From: Cyanobacteriota bacterium
Lineage (GTDB): Bacteria; Acidobacteriota; Vicinamibacteria; Vicinamibacterales; UBA2999
Direction: 5' to 3'
Assembly (NCBI GenBank): GCA_019752015.1
Contig: JAIEMQ010000006.1
Location: 320,842-384,841, forward strand
DNA: 64,000 bases
Both the position numbers and the translations under genes were made by a program. This document shows positions 59,940 to 64,000 of this stretch, in pieces. Position 1 is the first letter of the stretch. Every line of letters begins with the position of its first letter. The notes under the pieces are model-generated. The model was not told the origin of the DNA, did no database searches, and saw only the letters and a program-made list of their open reading frames with translations.

Positions 59940-61099
59940 GTTCGCGGGGCGCAACCAGCCGAGGGCGCCTCAGACTCCATCCGGAGGATCAGCCGCCGCC
60001 CGAACTCGATGCCCGGCCGTTCGATGACGCGGTAACAGATCAACGACACGCCCGCGGTCGCCGCGACGACCAGGAGGTAGTGCAGCAAGGCCCCAGAGTC
60101 GCCGGCGGAAAAGCGTTCGCTGACACCGATCGCCTTGAATGCGGCGATCACGGCGAAGTGCGTGAGATACATGCTGAAGCTCAGCTTCCCGATCCAGATG
60201 AACACAGGGTTGACCAGCAGGCGAGTCGGATAGCGTCCGAGTGCCAGCGCGAACAGCGCGAACACACCGCCCATGTAGATCGGTTGAGCAAGGAGGTCGG
60301 TGGCCGGGGCGCGGAGCACGAATGTTCTGATCGCCAGCCACGCGATGAGCGTCGCCGCACCGAGGGCGACGCCTTTGGCCCAGTGCTCCGGCTCGTCAAA
60401 CAAGCGGAACGCGATGAATCCCATCACGAACACTGGAAACTGCGCGATGAATCCCAGCACCGCCAACGCGTCCACCAGGTAGATCTGTTCCGCGGGATAC
60501 GACGGGGCGTAGACGGCGTAGACGATGGAGCCCCACGCCCGCGCGGCGACCACGCTCACGGCGAGCAGCGAGATCAGCCACGCCATGCTCCGCGATCGCG
60601 TCACCAGAAACGGAAAGAACAGGTAGAACGTCATTTCGACGGCGATCGACCAGCCGCCGGGCACGACCGATGTGATCGTCTCGGGATGAAAACCGTTCAG
60701 AAACAGTGCGGTGAGCGGCACGTAATACCAGCGCACGCCGTCCGGCGCGAAATAGCGCGGCGCCAGGCCGTCCAGCAGGAGATAGCCGGCGATCGCGAGG
60801 TAAAACATCGGCGCGATGCGGAAGAATCGCCGCAGGTAAAAGTTCCGGATCGGATGCTGCTCGCGGGTGGCGCGGAAGTGCCAGGACAGGCAGAGCGTCA
60901 TCGCGCTGGCGATGTAGAACAGCTGAACGCCCCGCGCCCCCGCGCCCATCAGCGTCGAGAGCCATGGACTGCCGGCGGCGACCGTCTCCCGCGCATGCAC
61001 CAGGATGACCGCCAGGATCGCCACGCCGCGCAGCGCATCGATGAAGCCGAATTTCCTCGGCTCCGCAAACGAATTGTCGAGGGCAGTCAGGCGCGTCAA
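59936..61099 (-). CDS. OafA-like acyltransferase 3 (start TTG 61099 or CTG 61090)
   Basis: FGFIDALRGVAILAVILVHARETV; GGWSIAVEMTFYLFFPFLV; about 10 TM helices. Confidence 0.87.
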   Translation of the reverse strand: MTRLTALDNSFAEPRKFGFIDALRGVAILAVILVHARETVAAGSPWLSTLMGAGARGVQLFYIASAMTLCLSWHFRATREQHPIRNFYLRRFFRIAPMFYLAIAGYLLLDGLAPRYFAPDGVRWYYVPLTALFLNGFHPETITSVVPGGWSIAVEMTFYLFFPFLVTRSRSMAWLISLLAVSVVAARAWGSIVYAVYAPSYPAEQIYLVDALAVLGFIAQFPVFVMGFIAFRLFDEPEHWAKGVALGAATLIAWLAIRTFVLRAPATDLLAQPIYMGGVFALFALALGRYPTRLLVNPVFIWIGKLSFSMYLTHFAVIAAFKAIGVSERFSAGDSGALLHYLLVVAATAGVSLICYRVIERPGIEFGRRLILRMESEAPSAGCAPRT

Positions 61100-61106
61100 T
61101 TATAAT
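61099..61106. promoter_or_regulatory. Symmetric AT-rich -10 (AATTATAATT) reading TATAAT on both strands
   Basis: 11 nt to ATG 61118 (plus); 8 nt to CTG 61090 (minus). Confidence 0.45.
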
Positions 61107-61117
61107 TATTGGTTGGG

Positions 61118-64000
61118 ATGATCTCGGACGATTCAACGAGCAAGATGACACTCGGTATCGACGGTTTTACGTTTGCGGACCTGCATCAGCCGGCGCGGCT
61201 TCGCGACCTCTACGCCCGGTTCGTCGAGCAGGTCAGGGTGACGGAGCCCGAGCTGTGGGCGCAGTGGGCGCAGTACGCCGAGGTCCCGGAGTCGTTGAAC
61301 GCCGTGGCGCGCGGCAACATTGTCGTCGCCATGGCGCCGCACGTCAGCCGTTTTCTCAGCGCGCTCTTCAGCGTCGGCGCTGATGCGGACGCGTTGATTG
61401 CGGCGACCCGCGCCTACGACATACTGTTCCGCTTCAAGATCGATTTCGTCCGCCGTCGCGCCCTGCCGCTGCTCAAGGCCGGTGCGCATGTGGAGGCGAC
61501 CGCCGAGGATCACGCGCTGGCAGAGTCGATCACGTTTGGAACCCGCCAGCTCGAGTCGTCACTCACGTCGACATCCAGCCACGACGCGGAAATGAGACTT
61601 GCGGCCTATGGCTGCGCGCTGCTCGACAAGGAAGTGACAGACAAGGCCGCTGTCACTCCCGAAATCGAATCGCTGAAGCGATGGTGTGCCGCGCACATTC
61701 ACGACCCTCGCTATCGCGGCTGGGTCGTGTTCCGTTTTCCCGAGAACCTCGATTACGACCATCTCGTCCAGGTGAAGCGGCCGGATCAGCAGCTGCCCGA
61801 AGAGATGTTCGGTCCCGACGACAAGCTGCGCCGGCGTGAAGGCTTCAAGCTCACCGACAACCGCTTCACGCGCCGGGAGGTGCTGAGCGAGATTCATTAC
61901 TGCGTGCTCTGTCACGAGCGCGACAAGGACACCTGCTCGAAGGGCATTCGCGACAAGGAAGGCAAGGTCACCACCAACCCGCTCGGCATTCCGCTGGCCG
62001 GCTGCCCGCTCGACGAAAAAATTTCCGAGATGCACATGGTGCGGAAGCGCGGCGACGCCATCGGCGCGCTGGCCATCGTCACCGTCGACAACCCGATGTG
62101 CCCCGGCACCGGGCATCGCATCTGCAACGACTGCATGAAGGCCTGCATCTATCAGAAGCAGGAGCCGGTCAACATCCCGCAGATCGAGACCGGCGTGCTG
62201 ACCGACGTGCTCAACATGCCGTGGGGCGTGGAGATCTACGGGCTGCTGACGCGCTGGAATCCGCTCAACATCAATCGCCCGTACTCGCTCGAATACAACG
62301 GCAAGAACGTGCTCGTGGTCGGCCTCGGGCCGGCGGGCTACACGCTGGCGCACTACTTGCTGAACGAAGGCTTCGGCGTGATCGCGATCGATGGGTTGAA
62401 GATCGAGCCGCTGCCAGACGACATCACAGGCGGTGACGGCAAGCCTCCGAAACCCATTCGCGATTGGAGCGATATCTATCGCCCACTCGACGAGCGGGTG
62501 CTCGAAGGCTTCGGCGGCGTGTCCGAGTACGGCATCACCGTGCGATGGGACAAGAATTTCCTGACGCTGATCCACCTGACCCTCGCGCGCCGCGACAAGC
62601 TGAAGATCTACGGCGGCGTCCGCTTCGGCGGCGCGCTGCCGCTCGACGAAGCGTGGGGCATGGGGATCGATCACGTGGCGATCGCCGCCGGCGCCGGGCG
62701 CCCGACCATCATCGACATCAAGAACAACCTGATTCGCGGCATCCGCAAGGCCAGCGACTTCCTGATGGCGCTGCAGTTGACCGGCGCGTTCAAGAAGGAT
62801 GCGCTGTCGAACCTGCAGGCGCGGCTGCCCGCGGTCGTGATCGGCGGCGGCCTGACCGGTGTCGATACCGCCACCGAGTTGATGGCGTATTACCCGATCC
62901 AGGTCGAGAAGATCCTCGATCGCTACGATGCGCTGGTGCGCGATCTCGGCGAAGCGCGCGTGCGCGGCATGATGGACGCCGAGGAGCTCGGCATCCTCGA
63001 CGAGTTCCGCGATCACGGCAAGGCCGTCAAGGCCGAGCGCGCCCGCGCCGCCGCGGTCCGGGAAAAGCCGAACTTCATCGACATGATTCGCGGCTGGGGC
63101 GGCGTCACGCTCGCGTATCGCAAGCGCCTGCAGGATGCGCCCGCGTATCGCCTGAATCACGAAGAGGTCGCGCTCGCGTTGCAGGAAGGCATCTCCGTCA
63201 CCGAGAACATGAATCCGGTGCAAGCGATTCCGGATGAATTTGGCCACGTCAAAGCGATGGGCTTCACGCGCGCGGACGGATCGCGCATCGATCTGCCGGC
63301 CCGCACGGTCCTCGTCGCCGCCGGCACGGTGCCGAACGTCACCTACGAGAAGGAACACCCGGGCTCGTTCTCGCTCGACAGCAAGCAGAAGTTTTTCCAG
63401 GGTTTCAAAGCCGTTCGTTTGGAAGGCGACGGCTTTAGCCGTCGCCAACAGTTCGAGCTGCAGCCCGATCCCAACGGCTTCTTCACCTCTCACAACACCA
63501 ACGGCAAGTTCGTCACCTACTACGGCGACAACCACCCGCGTTACAACGGCAACGTCGTCAAGGCGATGGCGTCGGCAAAGCACGGCTACCCGCACGTTGT
63601 CGCGCTGTTTGCCGATCACATCGCGTCGCTCGATCGCGCCGAGCAGCCTCAGCGCGAAGCAGCGTGGCAGTCGCTCGTCACGAAGCTCGACGATCAGCTG
63701 CTCGCCCGCGTCGAGAAGGTGATCCGGCTGACGCCGACGATCGTCGAGGTGATCGTGCGCGCGCCGGCGCCGGCGCGGCATTTCCATCCCGGCCAGTTTT
63801 ACCGCCTGCAGAACTTCGAGCGCCTCAGCCCGCACGTGCGCGTGGACGATCACGTCGCATCGATGCTGATGGAAGGCATTGCGCTCACCGGCGCGTGGGT
63901 GGATGCGGAGAAAGGCCTGCTCTCGCTAATCACGCTCGAGATGGGCGTGTCGAGCCGACTGTGCGCGTATCTCAAGCCGGGCGAGCCGGTGGTGGTGATG
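61118..64000 (+). CDS. Large FAD/NAD(P)-linked oxidoreductase with Cys-rich region, 3' truncated by window end
   Basis: Open frame of 961 codons to the window end; CVLCHERDKDTCSKGI...CPGTGHRICNDCMKACIYQ, KNVLVVGLGPAGYTLAHYLL, AVVIGGGLTGVDTATELM; C-terminal ferredoxin-reductase-like start HPGQFYRLQNF. Absent from the ORF track because no stop is present. Confidence 0.82.
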   Translation, partial: MISDDSTSKMTLGIDGFTFADLHQPARLRDLYARFVEQVRVTEPELWAQWAQYAEVPESLNAVARGNIVVAMAPHVSRFLSALFSVGADADALIAATRAYDILFRFKIDFVRRRALPLLKAGAHVEATAEDHALAESITFGTRQLESSLTSTSSHDAEMRLAAYGCALLDKEVTDKAAVTPEIESLKRWCAAHIHDPRYRGWVVFRFPENLDYDHLVQVKRPDQQLPEEMFGPDDKLRRREGFKLTDNRFTRREVLSEIHYCVLCHERDKDTCSKGIRDKEGKVTTNPLGIPLAGCPLDEKISEMHMVRKRGDAIGALAIVTVDNPMCPGTGHRICNDCMKACIYQKQEPVNIPQIETGVLTDVLNMPWGVEIYGLLTRWNPLNINRPYSLEYNGKNVLVVGLGPAGYTLAHYLLNEGFGVIAIDGLKIEPLPDDITGGDGKPPKPIRDWSDIYRPLDERVLEGFGGVSEYGITVRWDKNFLTLIHLTLARRDKLKIYGGVRFGGALPLDEAWGMGIDHVAIAAGAGRPTIIDIKNNLIRGIRKASDFLMALQLTGAFKKDALSNLQARLPAVVIGGGLTGVDTATELMAYYPIQVEKILDRYDALVRDLGEARVRGMMDAEELGILDEFRDHGKAVKAERARAAAVREKPNFIDMIRGWGGVTLAYRKRLQDAPAYRLNHEEVALALQEGISVTENMNPVQAIPDEFGHVKAMGFTRADGSRIDLPARTVLVAAGTVPNVTYEKEHPGSFSLDSKQKFFQGFKAVRLEGDGFSRRQQFELQPDPNGFFTSHNTNGKFVTYYGDNHPRYNGNVVKAMASAKHGYPHVVALFADHIASLDRAEQPQREAAWQSLVTKLDDQLLARVEKVIRLTPTIVEVIVRAPAPARHFHPGQFYRLQNFERLSPHVRVDDHVASMLMEGIALTGAWVDAEKGLLSLITLEMGVSSRLCAYLKPGEPVVVM
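63425..63446. repeat. Perfect palindrome GGCGACGGCTTTAGCCGTCGCC within CDS
   Basis: 10-bp perfect stems around TT, in frame in the FAD oxidoreductase gene. Confidence 0.75.

Noticed and set aside
61559-63853. 764-codon minus-strand ORF
   Set aside because: Antisense to the well supported FAD oxidoreductase; composition is His/Arg/Val-rich without domain motifs, typical of shadow ORFs in high-GC DNA

Overview
GC-rich bacterial chromosome window, almost entirely envelope or surface polysaccharide biosynthesis. Gene style suggests an Acidobacteriota/Vicinamibacteria-like organism, but this is inference only. The left end (1-14.4 kb) carries a near-complete legionaminic-type nonulosonic acid set: a sugar nucleotidyltransferase, LegB-, LegC-, LegF-, LegI- and LegG-like enzymes and a NeuD/LegH-like acetyltransferase. 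Interspersed with these are two methyltransferases, a WbqC-family protein, a PIG-L deacetylase, a GT42/MptE-like putative transferase and several GT4s. Next come WecB, AsnB, a GT-DUF218 fusion, SGNH hydrolases and a WecA-like transferase fused to a CapD-like membrane domain. Further right are multi-span glycosyltransferases (one with a dockerin-like loop, two with PA14-like domains), a duplicated divergent module of a Tat-exported beta-propeller-like protein and an M1-like protein that has lost its zinc site, OafA- and MBOAT-type acyltransferases, sugar-nucleotide enzymes and a GT9. The right end holds ThiS/ThiG, a Ser/Thr kinase-TPR gene split by one in-frame stop, a decayed GMC oxidoreductase, an acyltransferase and a partial large FAD oxidoreductase. 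Cross-cutting observations: many operon heads have a -10-like hexamer 8-11 nt before the start codon (leaderless mRNA signature), some of these are symmetric and serve divergent genes, several genes have only CTG as a plausible start, and a short interspersed repeat enters and terminates a GT9 gene. All product calls come from reading protein motifs by eye; no database search was run.
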